Notes: generated by a model not told the origin, from the sequence alone. Counted from the stretch's first letter, positions 16,919-25,269 are shown. The stretch is DNA of 51,352 bases from Lachnospiraceae bacterium UBA3689 (GCA_002371465.1 DFIU01000020.1:1-51352), one strand, 5' to 3'. Numbers and translations are program-made.

Positions 16919-18145
16919 TCAACTTAATTCCGTCATGTCTACTCCAGCCTCTGCGGCCGGAGTATCGGCATAAGGAAACTTCCCTCCGGGCGTCTCTTGA
17001 TAAAGCGCCAGCTTGATGATTCCCAAGCGACTGGCATTCCGCTCATAGTTGGTACAGCACTGCACTTGAAGCTGATATTTCTTCCCGCCACAGGTCACCA
17101 CAGCCCTAAAGCCGACATAATAGGTCCCGAATCCCGGCTGCACATGATTATCTCCCTCCGAGTCCAGCAGATAGCTCATAGAAGTTGCGCCAGTTCCCCG
17201 ATCTTCCTCTATTTCTGTAATCTGCACATTATCTGAAGATTCGGTAAATAACTGCAGCAGCTGATGGATTTCCTGCTCTGTCTTTGGCTTCACATCAAGA
17301 ATCGTTTTAGAATACAGGTCCTTTAATTGCTTCTCGTCCCGCCCGTTCAGGCAATCCTCGATTTTCTTTGCCGTCTCTTCGCTGTACTTCTGCGGAGCTT
17401 CCCCCGCATCATTTTGTACCGTCACAGGTCCTGTCTGATAGCCCGGTCCTGCGACAGTCGCATCATAGGAGGCTGTTCTTTTGGGTGTCGGCAGCGCATC
17501 CGCCAGAGTCAGGACATCTTCTCCTGTAAAGATGCCGCAGGGCGATGTTCCCTGCTTCTGTCCCCGGGCATCCGGCCGGGCCGCGAAGGAAAATCTCTTT
17601 TGCTGATATAGGGCATCCTCCACGATGCTGACGGACCAGACGCCCCGAAAAGCCGGATTTTCTTCTTCCGGAGAATGAGTGACAAAAAAGAGATGGTAGC
17701 GTCTGGCCTTGGCATCCGATTCTTTTTGCCGGGACAGATGGTCACTCACATAGACCGTATATTCGGAAGCAATCACGCCGTGATCATACTGTTCTTCAGA
17801 TACCCGGTCAAAGTTGGTCCAATAGCCGCCTGTATAGGCATACAGCTTTTTCCAGTTTTCTTCCAGAGAATTTGTCCCCAGCATGGAACTGAGCAGTTCT
17901 TTTCCAAACATATCGTGGAAGTCATACAGATTTTGGGCTCCATCCGCAATCACACGCATCCATTTGTCCGCCGAGGCGTCTTTTCCATAGGACTTCTTTA
18001 AGCTCTTATCTAATTTGCCCAATTCTTCCAGCGCTTTCTTTTTTGCGGCCTGTCCTGCTTTCTCCGCATGGATGCCGCAGGCAGACAGGGAACAGCAGAG
18101 GACCAGTGTCAAAATCAGCGCAGGGGTTTTCCAGTTCTTTCCCAT
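16919..18145 (-). CDS. Lipoprotein of unknown function
   Basis: 408 residues with a clear lipoprotein signal: basic start, hydrophobic core and LSAC lipobox, cysteine at about residue 23. The mature protein has two parts. The C-terminal part (about 275-390) reads like the DUF5104-type domain found in Firmicute lipoproteins (LKDLYSKTILDV ... FRAVVTCGGKKYQLQVQC ... LGIIKLALYQ), but I am unsure. The N-terminal part (30-210) is unrecognised. It is probably anchored outside the membrane. A tandem 25-base repeat lies just upstream of its ribosome-binding site. Confidence 0.65.
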   Translation of the reverse strand: MGKNWKTPALILTLVLCCSLSACGIHAEKAGQAAKKKALEELGKLDKSLKKSYGKDASADKWMRVIADGAQNLYDFHDMFGKELLSSMLGTNSLEENWKKLYAYTGGYWTNFDRVSEEQYDHGVIASEYTVYVSDHLSRQKESDAKARRYHLFFVTHSPEEENPAFRGVWSVSIVEDALYQQKRFSFAARPDARGQKQGTSPCGIFTGEDVLTLADALPTPKRTASYDATVAGPGYQTGPVTVQNDAGEAPQKYSEETAKKIEDCLNGRDEKQLKDLYSKTILDVKPKTEQEIHQLLQLFTESSDNVQITEIEEDRGTGATSMSYLLDSEGDNHVQPGFGTYYVGFRAVVTCGGKKYQLQVQCCTNYERNASRLGIIKLALYQETPGGKFPYADTPAAEAGVDMTELS

Positions 18146-18168
18146 ATCGTGTTTCCTCCTTTATGCAT

Positions 18169-18218
18169 TTCAGCAGCCTCCCATCACATATATTTCAACA
18201 ACTTCCCATCACATATAT
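18169..18218 (-). repeat. Tandem 25-base direct repeat upstream of the lipoprotein
   Basis: Units at 18169-18193 and 18194-18218 differ at three positions, all transitions. Each ends in CCCATCACATATAT on the plus strand. It lies 24-73 bases before the lipoprotein start, where a promoter or operator should be, so the two units could be tandem binding sites. Confidence 0.6.
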
Positions 18219-18394
18219 GTAAGGTCGGGGCGCTGATACCCTACCATTTCAACGAATCGTGCCGATACAAAGGTACTTTGCGCTCTTAACATCTGCAGGC
18301 TATGGTATACTGTTTCATATACCGCTTTAGGATAGTGTGACAGGCTAAAAACGATTAAAGCAGGCGCTTTATATTGAGATAGGAGGTGACGGTC

Positions 18395-18901
18395 TTGAAA
18401 CGAGATAGAGTGTTTTCACTCATCATCATATCAGCATTTCTTTTCTTTCTTTGTCCGATAATCACCTATGCAGATTCATCCTGGGTCTGGATATCGGAAA
18501 CAAGACCTTATGATATTTTGCCGTGGACCGCAATTCTGACCATTGCGATTGAGACGCTTTCCATCAATTATTTCCCCAGAGTACATAAGCTGCCAAAAAC
18601 GTTTTGTATTGTCACGCTTGCCAATCTTCTTTCCTTTGCCTCTCCGTACCTGATCAATCTTTTTTTATATGGTAGTTCAGGATTTGCTTTTTCTAAATAC
18701 CTTGAGCACTGGCCTTCCTATACCGTCGGCCTTGTGTATGGATGTATGACGGTTGCCGTAGAACTGCCGGTTGTATATGCCGCCTTGCAAAAGAATGCGG
18801 GCAGCAAAAGAAGCCTTCTGTTGACGATCATCTGCTCCAATGCTGTAACAACCTGTATGACTGCCGGAATAGAAAGATTCTTTTGCCGGGGTTCCTGGTG
18901 A
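18395..18901 (+). CDS. Integral membrane protein, unknown
   Basis: 168 residues from TTG 18395, placed by AGGAGG (18381-18386); the GTG at 18386 overlaps that site. A cleavable-looking signal segment (about 7-26, ending TYADSS) is followed by three or four hydrophobic helices. Short, with no motif I can name. It is convergent with the membrane protein at 18967-19467, with 65 bases between them. Confidence 0.6.
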   Translation: MKRDRVFSLIIISAFLFFLCPIITYADSSWVWISETRPYDILPWTAILTIAIETLSINYFPRVHKLPKTFCIVTLANLLSFASPYLINLFLYGSSGFAFSKYLEHWPSYTVGLVYGCMTVAVELPVVYAALQKNAGSKRSLLLTIICSNAVTTCMTAGIERFFCRGSW

Positions 18902-18966
18902 GAAAAGCGGTATTGTCTCCACGCCGCAGCCGATCGGGAGCGGGAGGATTCCGGGAAATTTCCGAA

Positions 18967-19467
18967 TCAATACTGCGAAGCATGAGACAGACCTATGATT
19001 TCACGGATTTCCATGACTTGCAGCGTGCAGATGACGAGCTGGTCGAAAACAATGACCAGCGCCAAAAAGGAACGAAACCGCAGGAAGAAAAGCATCAGCA
19101 GATATCCAAGCGCCATGATCCCATTACATAAAATCCGTCCCGCTGTATTCTTAAGATCATCCCTGCTGTAGGGCAGGTCCTGATGCTTTTTTAAAGAAGC
19201 GCTCCCTAAAAGACAGGAGATGAGAGAAAGCGCAAAAACAAGGCCTGCCATCCCCGCGATAAGAGGCGCCAGGGCTGAGAAGACCACTCCCAGGGCCCGT
19301 AGTACGATGGGGATGAAAGCCATATCGTCGTTGGGAACCGGTATCCGGATATAATGTGCTGCCCATAGGGCAAGGACTATCTCACCTGCTGCAATCAAAG
19401 CGCTAAAGGCCGCTGTGAACCCGTTGAGGATAGTCCCAATTCTTATCCAGTTCTTGATTTTTATCAT
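18967..19467 (-). CDS. Four-span membrane protein, unknown
   Basis: 166 residues with hydrophobic helices near 12-36, 52-84, 108-128 and 130-150. No recognised motif. The start has a GGAGCT-type site. Its promoter at 19525-19558 is a near copy of the one in front of the DUF3592 gene (4604-5182), so the two unrelated membrane proteins are probably co-regulated. The 292 bases upstream to 19759 contain this promoter, the AT-rich start region of the hemolysin III gene, and nothing else I can support. Confidence 0.6.
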   Translation of the reverse strand: MIKIKNWIRIGTILNGFTAAFSALIAAGEIVLALWAAHYIRIPVPNDDMAFIPIVLRALGVVFSALAPLIAGMAGLVFALSLISCLLGSASLKKHQDLPYSRDDLKNTAGRILCNGIMALGYLLMLFFLRFRSFLALVIVFDQLVICTLQVMEIREIIGLSHASQY

Positions 19468-19524
19468 AGGCAGCTCCTTTCCGGTAACTTAAATTTTCTT
19501 GGTTTACAGCAAATAATATTTTTA

Positions 19525-19558
19525 ATTATAGCTGCCTGACAGACCGCAAGTCTATAGA
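19525..19558 (-). promoter_or_regulatory. Minus-strand promoter with AGAC/GTCT dyad (copy 2)
   Basis: On the minus strand: TAGACTT (19554-19548), 17 bases, TATAAT (19530-19525). Bases 19537-19558 are identical to 5281-5302. The -10 lies about 57 bases before the start of the membrane gene at 19467. Confidence 0.55.
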
Positions 19559-19759
19559 TGTGAGCGGTAAAAGAAGAGACTGTGAACAGCTATATACCAT
19601 TTCCCTCATTTCTTAAAAGTTCAGGTAAGGATTTTAGCAGCTTCGCAGAAGAAGATTGACACGTTACAATGGGATCTTGACAATTTAGATTTTATAATGT
19701 AAAGTAATATAAACAATAAGTAGTAATGAAAACCACATAATAAAAATAAAGATAATGCT

Positions 19760-20497
19760 ATGACGGCAATGAATACAACTCGAGTAGAAAGTACAAATTT
19801 AAGAGAGCTTACGAGGTTTGGAGTGATGCCTGCTACCGTTTCCTTTAAAATCCGGGAGCCCGGTTCGGCCCTGACACATTTTGCGGGACTTTTACTGATG
19901 TCGATTGCCGCCGGTCCCCTCCTGATGAAGACCCATCTCTACGGAACGCCTCCGGGATTGGTCGGAATGGCTGTCTTCGTCCTGTCCGCCTGTATCCTCT
20001 ATGCGGCGAGTACAACCTACCATACGGTTGTCTTAGATGAGAAGAAGACCACCCTTTTCCGCAAGTTTGATCATATGAGCATCTCGGTTATGATTGCCGG
20101 GACCTATACCCCGATCTGCCTGACGGCTTTAAAGGGAAGGGTCGGATATCTCCTGTTGTCGGCGGTCTGGACCCTGGCAATCGGCGGTATTTTACTGAAA
20201 CTGTTCTGGATTACCTGCCCTAAGTGGATCAGCTCGATGCTGTACCTTTTGATGGGTTGGGTCTGTGTCTTTGCCTTCCGGACAATTGTTGCGGCTCTGC
20301 CGGCTGCGGCATTTGCCTGGCTTCTTGCCGGAGGCGTCTTCTATACGGTCGGGGCGGTCATTTATGCCCTGCACCCTAAGAAGTTTGATGCCCGCCACGT
20401 TTATTTTGGTTCTCATGAAATCTTTCACGTCTTTATCATGTTGGGCACCTTCTGCCACTTCATGCTGATGTACCGGTATCTGGCGTACACAGGTTAA
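19760..20497 (+). CDS. Hemolysin III / PAQR-family membrane protein
   Basis: 245 residues, seven membrane helices. The family's metal-site motifs are all present: ALTHFAG, STTYHT, KFDHMSISVMIAGTYTP, and SHEIFHVFIMLGTFCHF, giving conserved Ser, Asp and His residues. PAQR/HlyIII proteins act in membrane lipid homeostasis; the name hemolysin is historical. The ATG at 19760 has almost no Shine-Dalgarno sequence, and ATG 19826 (MPATVSFKI) with GAGG upstream is a possible shorter start. It ends 16 bases from a convergent gene. Confidence 0.88.
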   Translation: MTAMNTTRVESTNLRELTRFGVMPATVSFKIREPGSALTHFAGLLLMSIAAGPLLMKTHLYGTPPGLVGMAVFVLSACILYAASTTYHTVVLDEKKTTLFRKFDHMSISVMIAGTYTPICLTALKGRVGYLLLSAVWTLAIGGILLKLFWITCPKWISSMLYLLMGWVCVFAFRTIVAALPAAAFAWLLAGGVFYTVGAVIYALHPKKFDARHVYFGSHEIFHVFIMLGTFCHFMLMYRYLAYTG

Positions 20498-20513
20498 GAG
20501 CCGGTTGAGATTG

Positions 20514-21023
20514 TCAGCCCGCAAAAACGGACTTCTTTTTTCTTTTGTTTTTTTGCCACAGGATCAGCATAACTACAGTTATCAGCAAAAGCAGAAATGT
20601 TACAAGATTGACATAAACAGAAGCTCTTGCTGCAGGCAAAGTGGAACGAATGGCGCGGACACTTTCATAGAGTGCGCCGTCTTTATTATAGCGGTAGAAA
20701 GTCGTGCTTTGCCCCTTCGCATACTGGGAAGGATCATTCACTTCAACCTGTTCTTCAGAACCATCATCAAGCCGTACCGTTAAGGTATAGGTTTCCCGGA
20801 TCGTTGCTGTGCGGTAAGTAGGATGTGACACTTCCGTAGTTTTTACGGCATTTTCCGGAGATGCCTGCACTTCTGCAAAAGAGAGAGGGGTCCGATTCAC
20901 AAAAACATACAGCCCGATAGATATCAATAATGATACCAAAAAGAGGACAGCAACAATGCCTGTCTGCTTCTTTAATTTCTGCGGATCAAATCGATCAGAC
21001 GCTATCTTTCGTTCCTGCTGCAT
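20514..21023 (-). CDS. DUF3592-like membrane protein
   Basis: 169 residues from ATG 21023, which has GGAGG eight bases upstream; a longer reading from 21158 is unlikely. Two hydrophobic helices near 22-43 and 133-153 flank a beta-rich domain (ETYTLTVRLDDGSEEQVEVNDPSQYAKGQSTTFYRY), the DUF3592 layout but without the YNP motif. It resembles the protein at 4604-5182 in plan. Role unknown. Its start is divergent from the peroxidase operon. Confidence 0.6.
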   Translation of the reverse strand: MQQERKIASDRFDPQKLKKQTGIVAVLFLVSLLISIGLYVFVNRTPLSFAEVQASPENAVKTTEVSHPTYRTATIRETYTLTVRLDDGSEEQVEVNDPSQYAKGQSTTFYRYNKDGALYESVRAIRSTLPAARASVYVNLVTFLLLLITVVMLILWQKNKRKKKSVFAG

Positions 21024-21151
21024 TCTATTTACCTCCAAGATTAAATTTTTATTACGATAATTAAATATTTTAACATAATTTTGACGGCAGACAATTCCCG
21101 GAAAACAGAAGGGAGAATCCAAAAATATTTTTTTATTTTTGTATTTTCCTG

Positions 21152-21179
21152 TTGACAAGATTATTAGATTGTGTAAAAT
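21152..21179 (+). promoter_or_regulatory. Promoter of the peroxidase operon with OhrR-like site
   Basis: Consensus TTGACA (21152-21157), 16-base spacer, TAAAAT (21174-21179). The spacer holds ATTAGATTGTG (21163-21173). The reverse complement of the same 11 bases is present before ohrR (22366-22376). This resembles half of the Bacillus OhrR operator, so OhrR binding here would block polymerase. Confidence 0.65.
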
Positions 21180-21247
21180 GTAATTGTAAGAAATAAATAA
21201 GAACTTTAAAATATTTCAATAATAAACATTCTCGAAAGGAGAAGGAC

Positions 21248-21802
21248 ATGGCGTCTATCTATGATTTCAAGGTAATGAATCGGCAGGGGGAAGAAGTTTC
21301 CCTCAAGGATTTTGAAGGGAAGGTTCTTCTGATCGTCAACACGGCAACGGGCTGCGGCTTCACTCCGCACTATGCGCCGCTCGAAGAGATGTACAAGCAG
21401 TACCATGATCAGGGACTTGAGATTCTGGATTTCCCGTGCAACCAGTTCGGTCATCAGGCACCGGGCACGGACGATGAGATTCATGAATTCTGCACATCCC
21501 AGTACCAGACGACCTTCGATCAGTTCGCAAAGATCGATGTCAACGGCGAGCATGCGATTCCGCTCTATCAGTACCTGACCTCCCAGAAGGGATTCGAGGG
21601 CTTTGATACATCCAGTGAGACGGGCGCATTCATGGATGAATTTTTGAAAAAGGATGATCCTGACTACGCATCCACTCCTTCAATCAAGTGGAATTTTACG
21701 AAATTCCTGGTGGACCGCAGCGGCAGGGTCGTAGAGCGGTTTGAGCCGACCGAGGATATGGCAAAGGTAGAAGAGGCAGTCAAGGCTCAGCTGGCAAAGT
21801 AA
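21248..21802 (+). CDS. Glutathione peroxidase family protein, Cys type (copy 1)
   Basis: 184 residues. The peroxidatic cysteine is Cys36 in NTATGCGFTP, with the partner motifs DFPCNQFGHQAPG and IKWNFTKFLVD. Cys64 and Cys82 match the positions of the yeast Gpx3 cysteines, and Cys82 is the likely resolving residue. Enzymes with cysteine instead of selenocysteine are generally thioredoxin-dependent, which fits trxA and trxB downstream. An insert of about 25 residues before IKWNF distinguishes it from copy 2. Start has AAAGGAG. It removes hydrogen peroxide and lipid or organic peroxides in the cytoplasm. Confidence 0.93.
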   Translation: MASIYDFKVMNRQGEEVSLKDFEGKVLLIVNTATGCGFTPHYAPLEEMYKQYHDQGLEILDFPCNQFGHQAPGTDDEIHEFCTSQYQTTFDQFAKIDVNGEHAIPLYQYLTSQKGFEGFDTSSETGAFMDEFLKKDDPDYASTPSIKWNFTKFLVDRSGRVVERFEPTEDMAKVEEAVKAQLAK

Positions 21803-21855
21803 GAACGTTATTAAGTATCAGTACAGTCTGCGGAAGCGGATGGAAGGGAGAGAGT

Positions 21856-22332
21856 TTGGCTTCAATTTATGATTTTACGGTAAAAAATAATGTGGGCGAG
21901 GATGTCAGCCTTAGAGAGTATGAAGGAAAGACCCTGCTGATCGTCAATACGGCGACGGGCTGCGGCTTTACACCCCAGTACGAAGGCCTTGAAAACCTGT
22001 ACAGAAAATATCAGGACCAGGGCTTTGTCGTTTTAGACTTCCCCTGTAACCAGTTCGGTCACCAGGCGCCGGGGTCGGACGCGGAAATCAATTCCTTCTG
22101 TACCTCAAAATATGATACGACCTTCCCCCGTTTTGCGAAGATCGACGTCAACGGAGATAATGAGAGCCCGCTCTACACCTATCTGAAGGATCAGCAGGGC
22201 GGTCTTCTGGGCAGTAAGATCAAGTGGAATTTTACAAAATTCCTGGTCGACAAGACCGGCAAGGTTGTCGAACGCTTTGCTCCCAACGATAAGCCGGAGA
22301 AAATTGAGGATCAGATCAAAGCTGTTCTTTGA
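21856..22332 (+). CDS. Glutathione peroxidase family protein, Cys type (copy 2)
   Basis: 158 residues from TTG 21856 with AAGGGAG (21844-21850) five bases upstream. It is the tandem paralogue of the preceding gene: Cys36, Cys64 and Cys82 are in the same places, as are NQFGHQAPG and IKWNFTKFLVDKTGKVVERF. It lacks the insert of copy 1 and has the usual family length. The 53-base gap without a terminator puts both in one operon. Two close copies suggest division of labour between different peroxides, or a recent gene duplication. Confidence 0.93.
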   Translation: MASIYDFTVKNNVGEDVSLREYEGKTLLIVNTATGCGFTPQYEGLENLYRKYQDQGFVVLDFPCNQFGHQAPGSDAEINSFCTSKYDTTFPRFAKIDVNGDNESPLYTYLKDQQGGLLGSKIKWNFTKFLVDKTGKVVERFAPNDKPEKIEDQIKAVL

Positions 22333-22333
22333 T

Positions 22334-22378
22334 TTTGATCATTAGCATGGTATTATATAATCGTTCACAATCTAATTG
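22334..22378 (+). promoter_or_regulatory. ohrR promoter and OhrR-like operator
   Basis: TTTGAT (22334-22339), 16 bases, TATAAT (22356-22361). Just after the -10 lies CAATCTAATTG (22368-22378), a near-palindrome that on the minus strand reads CAATTAGATTG. The known Bacillus OhrR site contains CAATTAAATTG. Shares 11 bases with the site in the promoter at 21152. Confidence 0.6.
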
Positions 22379-22444
22379 ACTGTTCCGAATTTTATTTGAG
22401 CGGAAGAGGAAATGAGATGCCATGCAAAGGATTAAAAGATATTT

Positions 22445-22909
22445 ATGGGAAAGTATGATTGTCTGAAAATTGAAAACCAGCTCTGTTTTCCGCTCTACGC
22501 GGCATCCAAGGAGATCGTTCGCAGGTATAAGCCCATGCTGGACAGGATCGACTTGACCTATACGCAGTACATCGCGATGATGGTGCTGTGGGACCGGAAA
22601 GAGCTGAATGTCAAAGAATTAGGGAAGTGCCTCTATCTGGATTCCGGTACTCTGACCCCGCTTTTAAAGAAGCTGGAAAATAAGGGCTTTGTCACCCGCC
22701 ACCGGTCGGAGTCGGATGAGAGAAATCTGATTATCACGATTACGGATAAGGGTATGGATTTACGTGAAGAGGCGATGAAGGTGCCGTCTGAAATGGGCCG
22801 GTGCCTGTGCCTAAACGAAGAGGATACCGATGTGCTGTACAAACTTCTATATAAAGTCCTGGACAGCATCGAAGAGAGCAAGAAAACCATCAAGCACAAA
22901 TCAAATTGA
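22445..22909 (+). CDS. ohrR: MarR-family organic-peroxide sensor
   Basis: 154 residues. The sequence follows Bacillus OhrR closely: KIENQLCFPLYAASKEIVRRYKPMLD with the redox-sensing Cys14, LTYTQYIAMMVLWD, LYLDSGTLTPLLKKLENKGFVTRHRSESDERN. Oxidation of that cysteine by organic peroxides releases the repressor from DNA. Here its likely targets are the peroxidase genes upstream and its own promoter, rather than an ohr gene, which is absent. The ribosome-binding site (AAAGGA) is unusually far from the ATG. trxA begins 28 bases downstream. Confidence 0.92.
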   Translation: MGKYDCLKIENQLCFPLYAASKEIVRRYKPMLDRIDLTYTQYIAMMVLWDRKELNVKELGKCLYLDSGTLTPLLKKLENKGFVTRHRSESDERNLIITITDKGMDLREEAMKVPSEMGRCLCLNEEDTDVLYKLLYKVLDSIEESKKTIKHKSN

Positions 22910-22937
22910 TCACAAACCAAGTATGGAGGAAACAAAC

Positions 22938-23249
22938 ATGGCAGAAATCGTTACATTGACAACAGAAAATTTTGATCAGGAAGTTTTAAATTCCGACAAG
23001 CCGGTACTCGTAGACCTTTGGGCGTCCTGGTGCGGACCCTGCAAGATGCTCTCTCCTCTGGTTGACCAGGTGGCTGGCGAGCGAGACGATATCAAGGTCG
23101 GCAAGATCGACGTCGATGATCAGGATACCCTGGCAGCAAAGTTTGGCGTAACCGCGATCCCGACCCTGCTCGTTTTTAAGAATGGAGAGGTTGTCAACCG
23201 TTCCACAGGTTTTATTCCGAAGGATAAGATTCTGGGACTTCTTCAGTAA
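22938..23249 (+). CDS. trxA: Thioredoxin
   Basis: 103 residues from ATG 22938 with GGAGGA at good spacing. Active site WCGPC at 31-35 (Cys32, Cys35), cis-proline in AIPTLLVFKNG, and normal length and fold order. It reduces disulfides in target proteins and is itself reduced by TrxB, encoded nine bases downstream. Its place after two Cys-type peroxidases and OhrR makes it the likely electron donor to those enzymes. Confidence 0.97.
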   Translation: MAEIVTLTTENFDQEVLNSDKPVLVDLWASWCGPCKMLSPLVDQVAGERDDIKVGKIDVDDQDTLAAKFGVTAIPTLLVFKNGEVVNRSTGFIPKDKILGLLQ

Positions 23250-23258
23250 GGAGGCCAA

Positions 23259-24164
23259 ATGACTGACATTATTATTGTAGGAGCCGGCACAGCCGGACTC
23301 ACGGCGGCGATTTACGCTGTCCGCGCCGGCAAAAGCGCCATCGTCTTTGAGGCGAACGCCTACGGCGGGCAGATTATCAATACGCCTGATATTGAAAATT
23401 ATCCTGGCATTTCCCACGTCTCCGGTTTTGATTTTGCGACGGAGCTTTACAACCAGGCGACGGGGCTTGGAGCCGAAGTGAAATTTGAAGGCGTGGCGTC
23501 CATCAAAGTGGATGGAGATAAGAAGATTGTCACCACGACGGCGGGCAATAGTTATGAGGCAAAGGCAGTTATTCTGGCGACCGGAGCCAAGAACAGACCG
23601 CTCGGCATCGAGCGGGAAGAGGAATTGGTAGGCAAGGGCATTTCCTACTGCGCTACCTGCGACGGAATGTTCTTTAAGAACAAGGTTGTTGCTGTCAACG
23701 GCGGCGGCAACACGGCTCTGGAGGATGCGGCTTATCTTGCCGATCTGTGCAGCAAGGTTTACCTGATCCACAGAAGAGACCAGTTCCGCGGCGATGCGGC
23801 TGACGTTGAGAAGCTGAAAAAGAAGGGCAACGTAGAATTTGTCCTCAACAGCAATGTCACCAGGCTGATCGGTCAGGACAAGGTCGAGGCAATTGAAGTG
23901 ACCAACAAGCTGAGCGGGGATACGACCCGGCTCGATGTCGCGGCTCTTTTTGTCGCGATCGGTCAGGTTCCGGACAATGGTGCCTTTTCCAACCTCATCG
24001 ACCTGGATGAGAAGGGCTACATCGCGGCCGGAGAAGACTGCCTGACCAAGGCAAACGGCATCTTCACCGCCGGTGACTGCCGGACCAAGAGCGTCCGCCA
24101 GCTGGCGACAGCGGCAGGAGACGGAGCCGTGGCGGCAAGCGCTGCCTGCCACTATCTGGGCTGA
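23259..24164 (+). CDS. trxB: Thioredoxin reductase (NADPH)
   Basis: 301 residues, the usual length of low-molecular-weight reductases. FAD-binding GAGTAGLTAAIYA (about 8-20), redox pair CATC (Cys131, Cys134) in CATCDGMFF, NADPH-binding GGGNTALEDAAYLA, and the second FAD motif GIFTAGDCR near the C-terminus. It transfers electrons from NADPH through FAD to thioredoxin. Starts nine bases after trxA with GGAGG. It is the last gene of the peroxide-defence cluster. Confidence 0.97.
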   Translation: MTDIIIVGAGTAGLTAAIYAVRAGKSAIVFEANAYGGQIINTPDIENYPGISHVSGFDFATELYNQATGLGAEVKFEGVASIKVDGDKKIVTTTAGNSYEAKAVILATGAKNRPLGIEREEELVGKGISYCATCDGMFFKNKVVAVNGGGNTALEDAAYLADLCSKVYLIHRRDQFRGDAADVEKLKKKGNVEFVLNSNVTRLIGQDKVEAIEVTNKLSGDTTRLDVAALFVAIGQVPDNGAFSNLIDLDEKGYIAAGEDCLTKANGIFTAGDCRTKSVRQLATAAGDGAVAASAACHYLG

Positions 24165-24232
24165 TCCCTTGCTTCATTTACTTCCATAACTTTAATCGTA
24201 TCAAAATAGTCGACTTTCTCAAACGGGAATGC

Positions 24233-24238
24233 TATAAT
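24233..24238 (+). promoter_or_regulatory. -10 of the cysE promoter
   Basis: A perfect TATAAT preceded by a weak -35 (TCGACT about 17 bases upstream, 24210-24215). It lies after trxB and before the hairpin at 24257, so transcripts from it would run into that terminator before cysE. Confidence 0.45.
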
Positions 24239-24256
24239 GATGGCGATTCGATGAAG

Positions 24257-24287
24257 ACTGCAGGTTCTGATGAATCTGCAGTTTTTT
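24257..24287 (+). terminator. Terminator in the cysE leader
   Basis: ACTGCAG (24257-24263) pairs with CTGCAGT (24276-24282), with an inner TTC/GAA pair, followed by six T (24282-24287). It could end the trxB transcript, but the TATAAT at 24233 places it inside the cysE leader, only nine bases before the cysE ribosome-binding site. A leader attenuator is therefore possible. Confidence 0.7.
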
Positions 24288-24306
24288 GATAAAATGGAGA
24301 AGGCAT

Positions 24307-25269
24307 ATGGACAGCGTAGAGAGCCGTATCAAAAATGTAACGGATGGGATCTTAAAGGATTACCGGCAGGGGCGGGACATCGACAAGGAGAATACCTTCA
24401 GTCAGCCTGACCGGGACGCCGTTGAATCCATCATTCGCAAGGTGCAGAGAATCATTTTCCCGGGCTTTTATAAGGCGGAAAATTACCGCTACTATACGAT
24501 TGAGAACAGCACCAGCACCCTGGTCGAGGATGTTCTCTTCAACCTGACCAAGCAGATCAACCTCTCGATGCGGGCCAGCAAGGAGTGTGAGGACTGCTCA
24601 ACAGAGGAGTGTGATACCTTAGCGGACCGGGCGCAGGCGGCTGCCTTTGCCTTTCTGGAGCAGATTCCGACCATCCGCGCCTATATCGATACGGACCTGC
24701 AGGCGGAATTTGACGGCGACCCGGCTGCCTACAGCAAGGACGAGATCGTCTATTCCTATCCGGGGCTCTACGCTATCGTGGTCTACCGGATCGCCCATGC
24801 CCTGGTCAAGATCGGCGTCCCCATCATTCCCAGAATGATGACGGAGATCGCCCATTCCAAGACCGGAATCGACATCAACCCGGGGGCGGAGATCGGTAAA
24901 TACTTCTTCATTGACCACGGAACCGGCATCGTTATCGGCGAGACGACCATTATCGGCGACAACGTCAAGGTTTATCAGGGTGTCACGCTGGGGGCGCTCT
25001 CCACCCGGAAGGGCCAGCTGCTCAAGGGCAGGAAGCGGCATCCGACCATTGAAGACAACGTGACCATCTATGCCGGAGCTTCGATCCTGGGCGGCAATAC
25101 CGTGGTCGGAACCGGAGCGGTCATCGGAGCCAACGCCTTTATCACGACCTCCATTCCGGCAGGAGCCAAGATCTCCATCAAGAATCAGGAACTCAAATAT
25201 AATTTTGATTCTGATTTTCAGGTCGAAAAAGACTTTGAAAACGACCATAACTGGTTCTATGTTATTTGA
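24307..25269 (+). CDS. cysE: Serine O-acetyltransferase
   Basis: 320 residues from ATG 24307 with GGAGAAGG (24296-24303). The N-terminal half is helical. The C-terminal half is a left-handed beta-helix of hexapeptide repeats (IDINPGAEIGKYFFIDHGTGIVIGETTIIGDNVKVYQGVTLGA) with catalytic HG and a KGRKRHPTIEDNV loop. It makes O-acetylserine from serine and acetyl-CoA, the first step of cysteine synthesis. The long N-terminal domain fits the EpsC-type enzymes of Firmicutes. It is a single-gene unit: a terminator follows, and a leader terminator precedes it. Confidence 0.92.
   Translation: MDSVESRIKNVTDGILKDYRQGRDIDKENTFSQPDRDAVESIIRKVQRIIFPGFYKAENYRYYTIENSTSTLVEDVLFNLTKQINLSMRASKECEDCSTEECDTLADRAQAAAFAFLEQIPTIRAYIDTDLQAEFDGDPAAYSKDEIVYSYPGLYAIVVYRIAHALVKIGVPIIPRMMTEIAHSKTGIDINPGAEIGKYFFIDHGTGIVIGETTIIGDNVKVYQGVTLGALSTRKGQLLKGRKRHPTIEDNVTIYAGASILGGNTVVGTGAVIGANAFITTSIPAGAKISIKNQELKYNFDSDFQVEKDFENDHNWFYVI

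Noticed and set aside
22986..24152. A 388-codon open frame on the minus strand across trxA and trxB
   Set aside because: It lies opposite two unmistakable genes, has no ribosome-binding site or family resemblance, and reflects the codon bias of the real strand.
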